The notes: a model not told the origin generated them from the sequence alone. Counted from the first letter of the stretch, positions 1 to 10,676 are shown. The stretch is 64,000 nucleotides of DNA from Larix kaempferi (GCA_027924585.1 BSBM01002103.1:735001-799000); one strand, 5' to 3'. Translations and numbers: made by a program.

Positions 1-367
1 TTGCCTATTTTTATCCCTATGACTCTTCCTCTTCCTTCATGAATGTTATATCTTCCCTCCAACTCGATTTTGAGGATGGATCCATGTTTAAAGGAGGAAT
101 ATTCTCTCATGTGGACCCCACATGTCCACTTATGCGCCCCTAAGTCCAACTAGGACCTAATGCCACTTGATTTTGGAGCATTTAACATTTATTCCATAAT
201 TTATTGGCCTATTTTTCCACCATCAATTTAGAATATTGAATTTTCATGAGAAACTATAGACCTTGGGGTTAAATGTCAATATTTTAATTCTTCCACATAA
301 CCCTTAGGAATTGGGTAGGCCAATTTAATTATTTATCTGACAATCATTTAATTGGAGACATGACATC
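1..367. other. intergenic, no feature seen
   Basis: AT-rich sequence with no open frame, LTR end or repeat that I can match elsewhere in the window. Confidence 0.5.
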
Positions 368-905
368 TTTGCAGCAATTGTATTTTTAAAACAACCAGGT
401 TACATATGTTTATCTACTATTGTTTTCCTCTAGTTTTACATTACCCATTAGGAAAAGTGTTCCCTCTAAGATGAATGATGGGATTCTTCTCTGCCATTAG
501 TCTCTTGCTCTGTTGGTATCTCAGCTATTGTGTAGCACTAAAGGTCTTCATTGGTCAAAAACTCAATTATTTTGACCTTCACTAAACACATGAGTCCAAC
601 TTTTAACATTATCTAGCATTGAAGGCTTTGAAACAAGTACAACAAAGAATGTGTTAGTCAATAAATCTTCCAATGGGGTTGAATAAACATTGGCATTAGT
701 TAATCCATTATCATGTGCATACTCTCCATGGGGAAATAAATTTGTCTTAAAATATTCAAATTCAATTGTTAAAAAATCCAATCTAAAATACCATTGGCTA
801 AACAAGTTGTTGTTTGTTCACTAATAATGATTATTTCCCAATCAACCACATGCATGACTACTTAAAAATTCTAGAATTCCTTTTTGGCCAAAAGAGGCTC
901 ATTGA
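368..905. repeat. dispersed repeat, copy 1 (pairs with 55,979-56,513)
   Basis: About 530 bp here align along their whole length with 55,979-56,513, starting near a shared tttgcagcaatt. Copy 2 is cut by an LTR insertion after the shared aaaagagg, while copy 1 reads through it. On the minus strand both copies contain the same reading-frame tail, ending in residues like SKPSMLDNVKSWTHVFSEG (copy 1, about 570-715) with a stop at the same place. It may therefore descend from a coding sequence. I do not recognise the protein. The copies differ by scattered substitutions, so the duplication is old. Confidence 0.75.
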
Positions 906-1764
906 AAAATCTATTTGCGATAAAACCAAATGCACAACAACATCACCAAAATGCTAATTGACATTTTCCTCTTCGAAAAATTTTGTATCTCAAGAGGCAG
1001 GTACTTAGCGGCCGTACTACTAATTCCACTTGTTTTATTATAAATTTAATCATTAACATAATAAATTAAATAAATCATATATGTGAACTAGTCATGTTTA
1101 TAACTATTCATTTGACCTACTATTTTATATAGTTTACTAGAGTTTTAACTAGGGAATTTGGGATTTTTTAAACATTAACTTGTATATTTCTTTTTTGGAT
1201 ATAAGCCTATTATGAAGTATTTAAAATTATCAATGATTTTGATTTTACCAATAATTATTGATAGAATTTAGTGATATAATTTTTCGCTAGATTATAATTT
1301 TCCATAATTCAAATTTCATTTTTTATTACAAAATAGATCATCCTCAAATACCCCTTTATGCTCAAATTGTGCAATAATTCTAACAACTCCAAATTAAATT
1401 TCAAGAAAAATGAAAAAAAAAAAATTAGATCACTCTTAAAAGAATACTTAAACCAATGTAGATATGTGTTAAATTTTACATCCAAATATAAAATTGGTTT
1501 ATAATGTTGATTGGGGAATTATTAACTTTAGGTATATAAAAAAATATTACTATTTGGATGTGCCTCTCCTAATATGTGAACCTTGCATTTTCTTGTGGGG
1601 CTAAGAGCATCCTACTTGCTTTTGGGAAACGACCTTTTTTCTAACAACCAAAGAATACAATGTCTACCTACAAAAAATCAATTAGATACAAAATTTGAAA
1701 GGGCATATGCTTCCAAATTTTGAAGGGGTGCTCGAGAGAAGGTATTTTTTTGACATCTAGTTTA
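906..1764. other. AT-rich intergenic, nothing recognised
   Basis: Very AT-rich with short homopolymer runs. No coding frame or element end can be supported. Confidence 0.5.
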
Positions 1765-2054
1765 TATTCCAAGATCATGATTGACATCAATCTTATCACA
1801 TAAAAATACAATCCATCCTTATCACATAAAATGACAATCCATGTGTTGACCATGTGGTTATTGATTCTCTATGGCTTTTGTGTGTAAAGTTTCTTTTTCA
1901 AAGAAATATGTTCTAAGATCATGATTGACATCAATCTTATCACATAAAAATACAATCCATCCTTATCACATAAAATTACAATCCATGTGTTGACCATGTG
2001 GTTATTGATTCTCTATGGCTTTTGTGTATAAAGTTTCTTTTTCAAAGAAATATG
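1765..2054. repeat. 144-bp tandem duplication
   Basis: Two nearly identical units with a 144-bp period: aagatcatgattgacatc starts at 1,771 and again at 1,915, and both units end near aaagaaatatg. Only a few bases differ, so the duplication is fairly recent. Each unit holds the 23-base string that recurs in inverse orientation near 14,778. Confidence 0.9.
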
Positions 2055-2055
2055 C

Positions 2056-2600
2056 CATAAGGGCCATTGAATGACTCGAAATACATTGTTAATCATAAAT
2101 ATGAAGGATGACTGGAGTGAAGTATTTAAGAAATATATCAATCATAAAGATAAATGATGAAATTTAAGCTCCATCGAATGGCTTGAAATATATTAATATT
2201 AATCATAAAGATTAATTATTACTGGATTGCAGTATTTAAGAACTATTATCCATCATAAAGATAAATGATTCAGGTTTATTGTTTTACTTTAAGTATTTGG
2301 GAAATATAATATAATCAACGATAAAGATGAATGATGTGAGGCTTAAAAAATATCATCACCCATGAGGATGAATGACTTAAGGTATTTAATAAATATTATT
2401 AATCATAGAGATGAATAAGTGAGTTTTGAATAAATTTTATGAAATATTTTAAATTAAAAAATAAATGACTTAAAATATTTAAAAAACATTATAATCATAA
2501 AAATAAATGACTAAAGGTTTGATATTGAATGATATGAAATATTTAATAAATATGATTAATTATAAAATTAAATGACTTAAAAACATTTAAGAATATGTGG
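2056..2600. repeat. degenerate minisatellite, ~45-bp unit
   Basis: About ten to twelve diverged units follow each other. Each has a core like aatcataaagatgaatgac followed by a taaagtatttaagaaatat-like half. Unit length varies from about 40 to 60 bp. The array starts directly after the 144-bp duplication. No coding frame spans it. Confidence 0.7.
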
Positions 2601-2889
2601 TTTACTTTTTATATCATGTTTCTTCTTTTTCTAATTTTTTAAAATATATTATTGTTATTCATATTGATGAATCAAATGGTACAAAGATAGTTCCACCATA
2701 AATATATATTTATGGCTCATATACTGTCCTTATCATGTTATTTTCCCCAAAAGTATCATCATTCAAAATTCAGTTCAGCAGAATAATCTACCAAATATCA
2801 TACTTGAATCTAGCCTAGTCCATAATATCATGTATCTTAAACTCAAGAAATTTGATCTCTCTTGATTGATAGATCCGGGTTTAAGTTTT

Positions 2890-3050
2890 AAGTTTTTATT
2901 TTATAAACGAACATCTATTTTTTAATTACTTTTCATAATATTTTATTTTATGAACCAACATGGATTTTTTTTTAAATACTTTCCATAATTTTTTATTTTA
3001 TGAGGCGACATGAATTTTTTTTAATTATTTTTTTACAAACGTTATTTTGT
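2890..3050. repeat. three diverged ~60-bp tandem units
   Basis: Each unit reads roughly ttttattttatgaa, then a short CGACAT/CAACAT core, then a T-rich tail ending in cttttcataat. Three units are visible in a row. Confidence 0.6.
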
Positions 3051-3253
3051 TATATCACGTTACAACATCTCCCCCATACTGAACTGTAAAGCACCTCGTT
3101 TCACTCGGTGCAACAAGATGTTACAATATTAAAATAACAATTTATTTAAATATAAGTGAAACTAAAATTACATTAAAAATATTAAAATAATAATTTAAGT
3201 TAACATAATATTTTATATATACAAATTTAAAAGTAATAATTAATCATAATATA

Positions 3254-3325
3254 TTTTTTCTTGGACTCAATATATATGAAATTTGTGAATTTTTTCTTGG
3301 ACTCAATAGATATGAAATTTGTGAA
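3254..3325. repeat. 36-bp tandem duplication
   Basis: A unit beginning ttttttcttggactcaata and ending atgaaatttgtgaa is present twice with a period of 36 bp and one visible mismatch. Confidence 0.85.
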
Positions 3326-4359
3326 TTGTGTTTAATTTAAGTGGTTGTGAGATGAAGTAATGATTTTATTGAGTTATTTTTAAAGATTCAAATTGTATAG
3401 TAAGTTTAATATTTTAAGTACTTATTTTGGTTTGAGAAAATCATATCTTTAATTAATATAAAATTTAATATTAAAACTTATAAATTTTAGTAAGCATTAT
3501 CAATATAAGTATAAATGGCCATAAATGTTTTTGCTTTTTGAAGACTAAAAATAGCTCATTGACAAATATTTGTCACTAAAACATACCTAGAACAATGTCA
3601 TATTAATTGATAATTTTTTATGGTCTAGAATATAAAGGAAGTCGTGATAAAGAATTAGGCAAGGATTTTATGTTCAACAATGCAGTTGTGTTTCTATAAG
3701 GTGCAATCCCTTATCTTAGAGGCCCCTAGGGAATGGGTAAAAAAGGTTGAAAAGAGAAACTAAACTCGAATTGGTGTAGACCTGGCGTTGTACCTCGAGG
3801 GAATTAACTACATTTTTTATAGTTTATGGAATGAAGGGCCCGTTGTAAGAATCCCTTTCAGGATAAAACAAATAATTACATGAATATTCACATCACAAAT
3901 AAGCAGGCATTTTCCCATGGAGTCCATTACTAGAAAGTAGGATATGTTGGTGTTCTTGTTTTTTATTTAATTTAGATGATTATGCTTAAATAGTAGATAT
4001 AAAAGCTTCAAGAGACAAACTTCTAACCTCTAAGGAAAGATACCCCTCTAATTTAGAAGTTAGCAACTATAGGGAAAATTGCTCACCTAACCAACTATTC
4101 AAGCATGCAACATTAAACCTCATTAACTTCTCTTTTCTAAAAAATATGAGTGATGGCTTCATTTAGTATTATCAACAAACCACGCACCAAAAGAGAAATT
4201 GTCAACCTAGGAGGCACACAAACTCTTCACCCAAAAAAATAGATAGATCACTGACTTGGATGTGCAATCTACCACCTTAACCCAATTTATTAGTCACTTT
4301 GGAGGAAAGCAAGCTCTCAACCTCAACAAATCGGTAGCTTGGTTAGTAAGCTCAAAGTT
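3326..4359. other. intergenic, nothing recognised
   Basis: No element ends, coding frame or repeat supported on either strand. Confidence 0.5.
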
Positions 4360-4457
4360 TACCTTTTACAATTGTGTCTTGTTGATTTGGTCCATCACTA
4401 TTTCACCCTACCTTTTACAATTGTCTCTTTGTTACCTTGGTCATCACTATTTCACCC
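4360..4457. repeat. 49-bp tandem duplication
   Basis: taccttttacaattgt recurs with a 49-bp period and each unit ends in catcactatttcaccc. The two overlapping short plus-strand frames here are products of this repeat, not genes. Confidence 0.85.
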
Positions 4458-5486
4458 TACATCTTTTCATTTACTTGAAAACAAGTGTTCTAGATCCATT
4501 TATGGATTATTGCACCAAAAAGTGATCTAGATCCATAGAATTTTGTAGGGGTGGAAGTCTACCTCCTTATAAAATCCTAGCAAGCCATTTCAAGTAACAT
4601 GGTTTTATTTAAATAAATCTTCCCAAAAACATTCTACTATCAAATCTGAGGTCAATTCAAATGACCTGGTTTTTCTTAACTATGAAGTGATTTCAAGTGA
4701 CATAGTTTTCCTTGGATAACTCTACCCTTAAAAACTATGCTACAAAAAAGAGATCGATTTATCTTGATAAACAAGTGAAATTAACAAAATAGTTTCTTAA
4801 TACCCGCTTTTTAAGAGAACAACATTTAACTCTTTAGTACTTGCCTCTTAAAATAGTGAAAATAATAGCGTGTAGTCTATAAATATCTTGCACTAAATCA
4901 TTCATAAGATGAATAAGGTAACATGTTTTGGATTATATAGTAATTGAAGTAGATATGGTTATATTGTTTCTTATAATATATTTGATATGTTCAATACAAC
5001 CCTAAATATGTTTATTAAGATAGATTGTTTTGTACTATAAGGGGTTAGTTAAACAATCTAGGGCATAAAAAAATGGACAAAATAATGATATCATGTTAGT
5101 TGTTTTCTATAGCAGTTAGAATGGGAAAACAACAAAGCTTTTGGGCACAACAGCAGTTCAACGCTAACACGCCAGTTCATCCAATGCAACAAAAAATATC
5201 TTCAGAAGTAATTTTCATAGAAATTTGGGGATTTAAACCTATTTGGAATTCATTCCAGTGTTGATTGACCATTATACGAAAATCCTTCCACAAATTACAC
5301 ATGGAATATTATGACTGATGTTACATGTAATAAGAGGATATTGTATTTGTTAGTAGATGATGCTTCAACAACAAAGTAAGGGTTTATGCATACTTAACTG
5401 TCAAAAAATTAGTTGACAATTCTAGCTGGCAGAGTTAAGATGGGCGGGATTCGGAGAGTGGAAGGATGTTGTTGTCATGGGTTGAA
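4458..5486. other. intergenic, nothing recognised
   Basis: AT-rich sequence without supported features. Confidence 0.5.
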
Positions 5487-5970
5487 GTAGAAACTGAAGG
5501 AGACAACCTCATGATCTTTAAAAGGATATGAGCTTGACCAGGAGCTCTTCATTCTCTCACACACAAAAAAAGATCCTTAAATTTATATTTAAAACTATAG
5601 TGAAGGGCTCATTGTAGGTGTACCTTAGCAAGCCTTGGAAAGAATAATTTGATTTGAATCAATTGACCATTAGCTGAATTGGAATGGAAACTTTGCATTG
5701 ATCCTCCCCTTTTGGCCAATATGAGATGAGGCAAGGTGGGTTTATAGTGGTAGCTATAGGAGACGATCTCGTGATCTTTAAAAATATACTAGCTTGACAA
5801 GGATTGTAGCTGTCGATTCTCCCATATACAAAATAAAAGACCCTTAAATTTCTATTTAGAACTATAGTGAAGGGCTCATTGTAGATATACCTTAGCAAGC
5901 CTTAGCGAGAATAAATTAATTTGAATCAATTAACCATTAGCTAAATTGAAATGAAAAAAATTGCATTGAA
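5487..5970. repeat. 267-bp-period direct duplication
   Basis: About 5,487-5,700 and 5,754-5,970 are diverged copies: actatagtgaagggctcatt starts at 5,594 and at 5,861, with matching sequence on both sides (ggagac...ctc.tgatctttaaaa upstream, ttgaatcaatt.accattagct downstream). The spacing is 267 bp with small indels. Confidence 0.85.
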
Positions 5971-7090
5971 AATCCTTACTATGGAGATTACATGAACCAT
6001 TTGTAGGAACTAAAAAAAAGTCCATGAATGAGATATCGAGTGAGTCTCAATCCATGTAAGTTGATTTTTACTTAACTTCTATCAAAGTCCAATTCATTTC
6101 ATAAGTCCAATAACCCAAGATCCAAAGCAAGGAGGGGTTTCCTCTTCACCATCAAAGATTTATATATAATTGTCTACAAAATGGTTGTATCTTAATTGAT
6201 TAAATCATTAAAAAAATAAAAATAATCTATATATTCTACATTTTGAACATTTGTAAATTTTAATCTATCTATTAATAAAATCCAAATTTAAAAAAATAAA
6301 ATAATTTTAAATTATACCAAAAATATCAACCTTACTCTTGAATCTCCATAAGAATTTCGTTAACCCCTCATTCCAACCTTTCATGATTGAATACTTTTTC
6401 AAATTCATTACGCTTTTGCTTTTCATTAACTTTAACATTTAATAATTATAAAATACAAGATAAATCATTAAGGTAATATCAGGTCGTCCTTTTCTCTTAT
6501 ATGAGATAAATAAAATTGTGTTTCCAAAACTGAATTAAATAATGTTTTAATCAGTGTTTTAAAGTTAAAAACAGATTCAACACATTCAAAAACCATAGGA
6601 CACCTAAAATTTGTAAGCTTGACAGCCTTAACAACAATTTTGCAAAATTTTTGCCAGATTTTCCGAAAATCCTACCGAGAAAATCAAGTGGTTCACTCTC
6701 TTATATCTCGTTGTCGTTCTAGTTTCTCTGTTAATTTCTTTTCTAACTTCGACATCCCTTATTTTAATTTCCCTCGGTGTTTGGAACCCCAGATTCTCAC
6801 AAAATCCTTACCTACAGTTTTCTCCCCAATAAAGATAACAACTCCGTTTGACCTCCATTTCCAGGGTAGCTGATGACAAAAATATCGTTGGACTTTCCTC
6901 ATGGCATTTTTAATTACTTTTTTGACAGCTAATTACGGGTATATCTTTGGAAATCTCAACAAATTTCCTCACATAACCATCAACTAATCATCCAAACCAG
7001 AAGATATCTCAACTAAATTGAATTTAAGTAAATGAAATGAAATCTAACAACCCATTCACCCTTACTTTGCTATTGATACATCACCTTCCA
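5971..7090. other. upstream region of the 7,200 gene, no feature assigned
   Basis: AT-rich sequence that grades into the promoter of the gene at 7,200. An 84-codon plus-strand frame at 6,619-6,873 has no recognisable motif and no coding composition, so I leave it out. Confidence 0.4.
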
Positions 7091-7158
7091 CCAATTGCAA
7101 CTCACACATTTTATACAAAATTCCAGCTCCTAACGTTCGAATATCTCTCCTATAAAAT
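7091..7158 (+). promoter_or_regulatory. CCAAT and TATA boxes of the 7,200 gene
   Basis: A CCAAT at 7,091-7,095 and a good TATA box (tataaaat, 7,151-7,158) lie 109 and 49 bases before the start codon. At normal TATA spacing transcription would begin near 7,180, giving a very short leader. An out-of-frame ATG at 7,186 in poor context (C at -3) precedes the real ATG at 7,200 (G at -3 and +4), so leaky scanning is expected if the leader includes it. Confidence 0.5.
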
Positions 7159-7199
7159 GTGGCCACTGCTGTTTTCAGAAATCGAATGCTGTATCGGAG

Positions 7200-7664
7200 A
7201 TGGATCAATCCCAAAGACGCCCTCGCAACCCCACATTCGCAGGCAGACTTTTCTCCTGCTGCTTCTGCTGTGAGTCGAACGATGACCGCTCAATCCTTCG
7301 GCCCTCGTGGTTTCACAAGTTCACGCGATCAAACAACAGGGCAGATTCTGTCGACGGGAATTCTCAGAATTGGTGGCGCAAGGGCTGGAACAGCGTCACA
7401 CGGGTCGGAGAATGGTCGGAATCCGTCATTGACGCCGGAAGCTGCTGCAGTGGGCCCAAATGGAAAAACTTCGTTCGCAGGTTCAAAACCGACGGCAAAA
7501 GCATTTACAGTTCCAAGCCGTCGAGATTTCAGTACGATCCTCTGAGTTACGAGCTCAATTTCGACAACGGGTCTTGGCAGGACGAAGATCATCAGCTCCA
7601 GGGTTTGTCTTTATCTGCCGTCAAGCCTGGGGAGTCCGCGGGCGCCCAATGTATGAAACCCTAA
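7200..7664 (+). CDS. small plant-specific protein of unknown function, 154 aa
   Basis: This is an intact single-exon frame in a GC-rich island within AT-rich DNA, the only convincing host gene here. The 154-residue protein has a basic N-terminus, a cysteine cluster at about residues 19-24 (SCCFCCES), and a tryptophan-rich basic middle (NWWRKGWNSVTRVGEWSE). Near residues 86-93 is a GPKWKNFVRRF segment, then FQYDPLSYELNFDNG near 110-124 and a Ser/Gly-rich tail. I recall GP.WK..-RRF and F.YDP.SY.LNFD motifs in short uncharacterised land-plant proteins, but no function is known to me. There is no signal peptide or membrane segment. The cysteine cluster could be lipidated, which is speculation. 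Frames in the other phases and on the opposite strand also stay open, as expected of GC-rich sequence. This frame is chosen for its motifs, start context and TATA spacing. Confidence 0.8.
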   Translation: MDQSQRRPRNPTFAGRLFSCCFCCESNDDRSILRPSWFHKFTRSNNRADSVDGNSQNWWRKGWNSVTRVGEWSESVIDAGSCCSGPKWKNFVRRFKTDGKSIYSSKPSRFQYDPLSYELNFDNGSWQDEDHQLQGLSLSAVKPGESAGAQCMKP

Positions 7665-8027
7665 AAGCCCTGGAAAGTCCGTGAAATATATTCAAAACCT
7701 GCACGCTGGATTCATTCTATGTAACATGAAGTCATTATTTTCTACTATTTTTAGATTTCTGTCTGTATTTTGTGGAACAATATACTCATCTTGGTGTCCA
7801 ACTCGATCGTTTTTTAAGCGTGTCCCGCTATAGTATGATGGAAGATTGTAGCACCTTACAGAATTCTTAATAGGTTTTACTCGCTCAATTTCCTGTGAAT
7901 TACTTTGAGGATGCAGGATCCATTTTATGCGGATGCAATATTTTTTTTAAATCATTTTTATGTGATAAGTAGAAAGACTTCAATTCATAAGTTTATCGTC
8001 TAGATTGATTCTATAGTAATGGTTAGT
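7665..8027. other. 3' flank of the 7,200 gene
   Basis: The presumed 3' UTR lies here, but no canonical AATAAA stands out and the polyadenylation site is not assigned. Confidence 0.4.
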
Positions 8028-8170
8028 TGTTATGCATGGATAACTAGCAGTTTATGACAGAGTTTAATTAAAAAAGGAGAGAACAAATAACATATAATTT
8101 ATTCATGGCACTTAATTTGTGATCTATATATATTTACCAGCCACAAGTTAAATAACTGTACTAATATTAT
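8028..8170. repeat. dispersed repeat, copy 1 of 3
   Basis: A block with acaaataacatataa, ttattcatg.cacttaatttgtga and ccacaagttaaat recurs at 8,965-9,055 and 20,907-21,092, always in the same order and orientation. The flanking ggataactag is also shared with the copy at 20,907. Confidence 0.7.
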
Positions 8171-8964
8171 ATTTTTGATATATTATCCTCACATACTCGT
8201 AAATGCAACTATACAACCCTTCATTCACGCGTAAATACACAAAAATAACTTGAATATAGATGGATTTCCAGTTTAGTCATCTAAGTTAAGATAGTTTAAA
8301 CAATCGTTTTTGTCAAACAAAAAGAAAAAATATTAAGATCTTGGTTGCTAGTTAGAATAGCTTACACAATTAATGATTTTACCACAAAAACTATCAATTA
8401 TCTGACATTTTCGGTTGAAATTTCAAAGATTTCGCCAAAGACATTTTGTTGAAAAATTTACGATCTCGTCAAAAGATTAAATCGCATATAACATGGTACA
8501 TCCTTCGCTAGATTGAGAAGCCAAATTTACGAATATTTAATGTGATTTGATGTTGAGCACACTACCTGTTTATCTTTTCCATTTTGCCTTAAATTTTAGT
8601 AACTGCAATCACAACAAACCAAATATGATAAGCCTATTTATTCTATTCAGTTTTTGTTTGCAATCCGACTCCCGAGTTAAGCTTTGATATCGGAATATTT
8701 TCTCATTTCGAAAAGCCAAAAACCATGGTTGACGTGACGGAAACTTTTCGTGAATTCCAAAAGCCGTCGATTGTTTTCGTTGGATGGACATTAAAGAATC
8801 TAAAGTAATGGCATCTATGTGGGCTTTCTTTCTTTATAATTTTATTATTTTATGGTTTTTACAGCGCACTTCGAATTCACAGCGATTTGGTGGCTTGGAT
8901 AGTCAAGGTGTTTATATTTTATAATTTTGGTGGACTAATATTTATGTTTTTCCTAGATTGTAGG
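8171..8964. other. intergenic, nothing recognised
   Basis: Between two copies of the dispersed repeat. A 60-codon minus-strand frame at 8,609-8,791 has no motif and is not called. Confidence 0.4.
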
Positions 8965-9055
8965 ATAATTTGAACAAATAACTTGTTAGTGATGCTTAAT
9001 TTGTGACTTATGAGTATTCACCAGCCACAAGTTAAATGATTGTACCAGTTTTAAA
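8965..9055. repeat. dispersed repeat, copy 2 of 3
   Basis: Shares aacaaataac, gatgcttaatttgtgac and ccagccacaagttaaat with the copies at 8,028 and 20,907. The spacing is shorter than in the other two copies. Confidence 0.65.
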
Positions 9056-9867
9056 ATAGATTTTATTATGGTTCAAGATAATTACAACAGTATATTTATT
9101 AAAAGTTTTACAAATTATTTAAGTAATTAAACTTAATAGAAAGTATAGCATTTTAATTGACTTCTAATTGATTAAGTAGATTAAATCAAATTGTTTATTA
9201 ATATTTAAAATGTAATAAATAAAAATCCAAAAAACCATTTTATAATACATATATAATTTCAAAGTTTCAAGAGATTTCCTATTTTTAAATATATTAATTT
9301 CCCAAATCAAATAAATATCAAAGTATTTATGGTACAATGGTTGAAAAGGAACATGGAACCTAAATAGGAAGGAGAGTATGAGCAATAATCCTAAGATTTG
9401 ATGGTTACTTCGAATTTATGTATATAAGAAATTGTTAGAAATTTGTAAAACTTATTAGAATATAAGTGGAATTATTTTAAGAAAAAAACTGAATTATTAA
9501 TTGATAAAAAATATATATTATAAAAATGAAAATTAAAGTATTAATATATATCATTAACCAGTTTAATAATTCACAATGTAGATTCATCCCATCAAATGAT
9601 TTTACAAAGATGAGAGATTGATATGATCTTACAAACATGAGAGATTGATGTTCAAGGAATAGTCTCAACTAGTCGCACCAAGCTTATAAAGAAACGATGA
9701 GAGTTGAATTTTATTAAAAGTTGTATTAGGAAAAAAGAGAACTTTCAATAAAAAGAATTAACTTCAGAATTTATTGTGAAGTTGTTACATTCAACTTAAT
9801 TGTTAAAGCGATGAAAGAGCAAGGGAGGGATATAGGTAATTATAGAAATGACCATTCAATCACGTCA
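9056..9867. other. AT-rich intergenic, nothing recognised
   Basis: No coding or element signature. The two 60-70 codon minus-strand frames here are low-complexity. Confidence 0.4.
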
Positions 9868-10490
9868 ATTGGGAAAGCTAGAAATGGAAATTTAATAACT
9901 TTATTTATTAATGATTTTCCATTTTTTTCTCCATTAAAATGAAGAATAAAACATGTGGTAGGAGTGTAAGTCAATTATCATACATTTTTTCCATTAAAAT
10001 GATTAAAATGAATAAAACATGTGATAGGAGTGTAAGTCAAGTATCATACATGGGAAAATGAATAATGATTATGCAAATTGGAAATCATTTCATTGAAAAT
10101 GATGTTATTATTGTATTTTGAATTTTTTAATGAGTAAGGTTGATTTCTTTTAAATGTTATAATCAACCAAATTACAACTATTTTTTAGTTTATTACTTCC
10201 AATCCTATAATGGGAAAAGTTAGAAGTGGGGATTTAATAACTTTATTTATAATGATTCTTCATTTTTTTTTCCATAGAAATGAAGAATAAAATATGTGGT
10301 AGGAGTGTAAATCAATTATCATATATGCAAAAATGAAGAATGATTATGCAAATTGGAGGATCATTTCACTGAAGAGGATATTCATTAATGTATTTTGAAT
10401 TCTTTTGTAGATATATATGAGTAAGGTTGATTCCTTTTTAATTTTATAATCAACCAAATTACAACCATTTTCTAGTTGATTATTTGAAAA
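9868..10490. repeat. tandem duplication (~340 bp unit) carrying ubiquitin 3' sequence
   Basis: Unit 1 (about 9,868-10,200) and unit 2 (about 10,208-10,490) both start near tgggaaa.. and share aataaaa.atgtggtaggag, tgattatgcaaattgga and ataatcaaccaaattacaac. Unit 1 has a further internal duplication (about 9,922-9,985 and 9,986-10,050). Read on the minus strand, the right-hand end of each unit encodes the C-terminal half of ubiquitin. Confidence 0.85.
10134..10200 (-). pseudogene. ubiquitin C-terminal fragment (duplicate)
   Basis: On the minus strand this reads as a diverged version of ubiquitin residues from about 47 to 69, recognisable by CNLVDYN and KKSTLLI around an in-frame stop. It is the unit-1 counterpart of the better kept frame at 10,395-10,622 and was made by the tandem duplication. 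Confidence 0.7.
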
Positions 10491-10676
10491 TATTATCCTT
10501 TTATGGTTAGGAGGGATCCCCTCCTCGTCTTGGATCTTCACCTTCATAATGTCAGTGTTGTTTGAGCTCTCCATCTCCAGGAAAATAGCTTTCCTGGAAA
10601 GGGTTTTCACATATTTGCAAGCCTCGTATTGGAAATATTTCAGCAAATAACCGGTTGGCATTCTTTGATATTGCAT
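10344..10676 (-). pseudogene. ubiquitin-like reading frame, probably a diverged pseudogene
   Basis: A 110-codon frame is open through a complete ubiquitin fold. Residues 19-94 (10,395-10,622) align without gaps to ubiquitin 1-76: KYVKTL, then KVKIQDEEGIPP (ubiquitin KAKIQDKEGIPP), then CNLVDYKIKKESTL (ubiquitin TLADYNIQKESTL). The Lys63 equivalent (residue 81) is kept and the Lys48 equivalent is Asn (66). The terminal Gly-Gly needed for conjugation is lost (Ile-Gln) and the frame runs 16 codons past it. An 18-codon extension replaces the normal start. Ubiquitin is otherwise almost invariant, so this divergence points to a decayed copy, yet the frame is unbroken. A good splice donor (rc of 10,753-10,780, AAAG/GTAAGT) lies just upstream, so a spliced origin is possible. 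Confidence 0.65.

Noticed and set aside
1765-2600. CRISPR-like array
   Set aside because: Units are contiguous and diverged with no unique spacers, in an obviously eukaryotic setting; this is a minisatellite.
4256-4530. two overlapping plus-strand frames
   Set aside because: Generated by the 49-bp tandem duplication; no protein-like motif.
6619-6873. 84-codon plus-strand frame upstream of the gene
   Set aside because: No recognisable motif, no coding-like composition compared with the gene at 7,200, and no start or promoter context.
7329-7592. 87-codon minus-strand frame inside the 7,200 gene
   Set aside because: A shadow of the GC-rich coding sequence; no start context or motif of its own.
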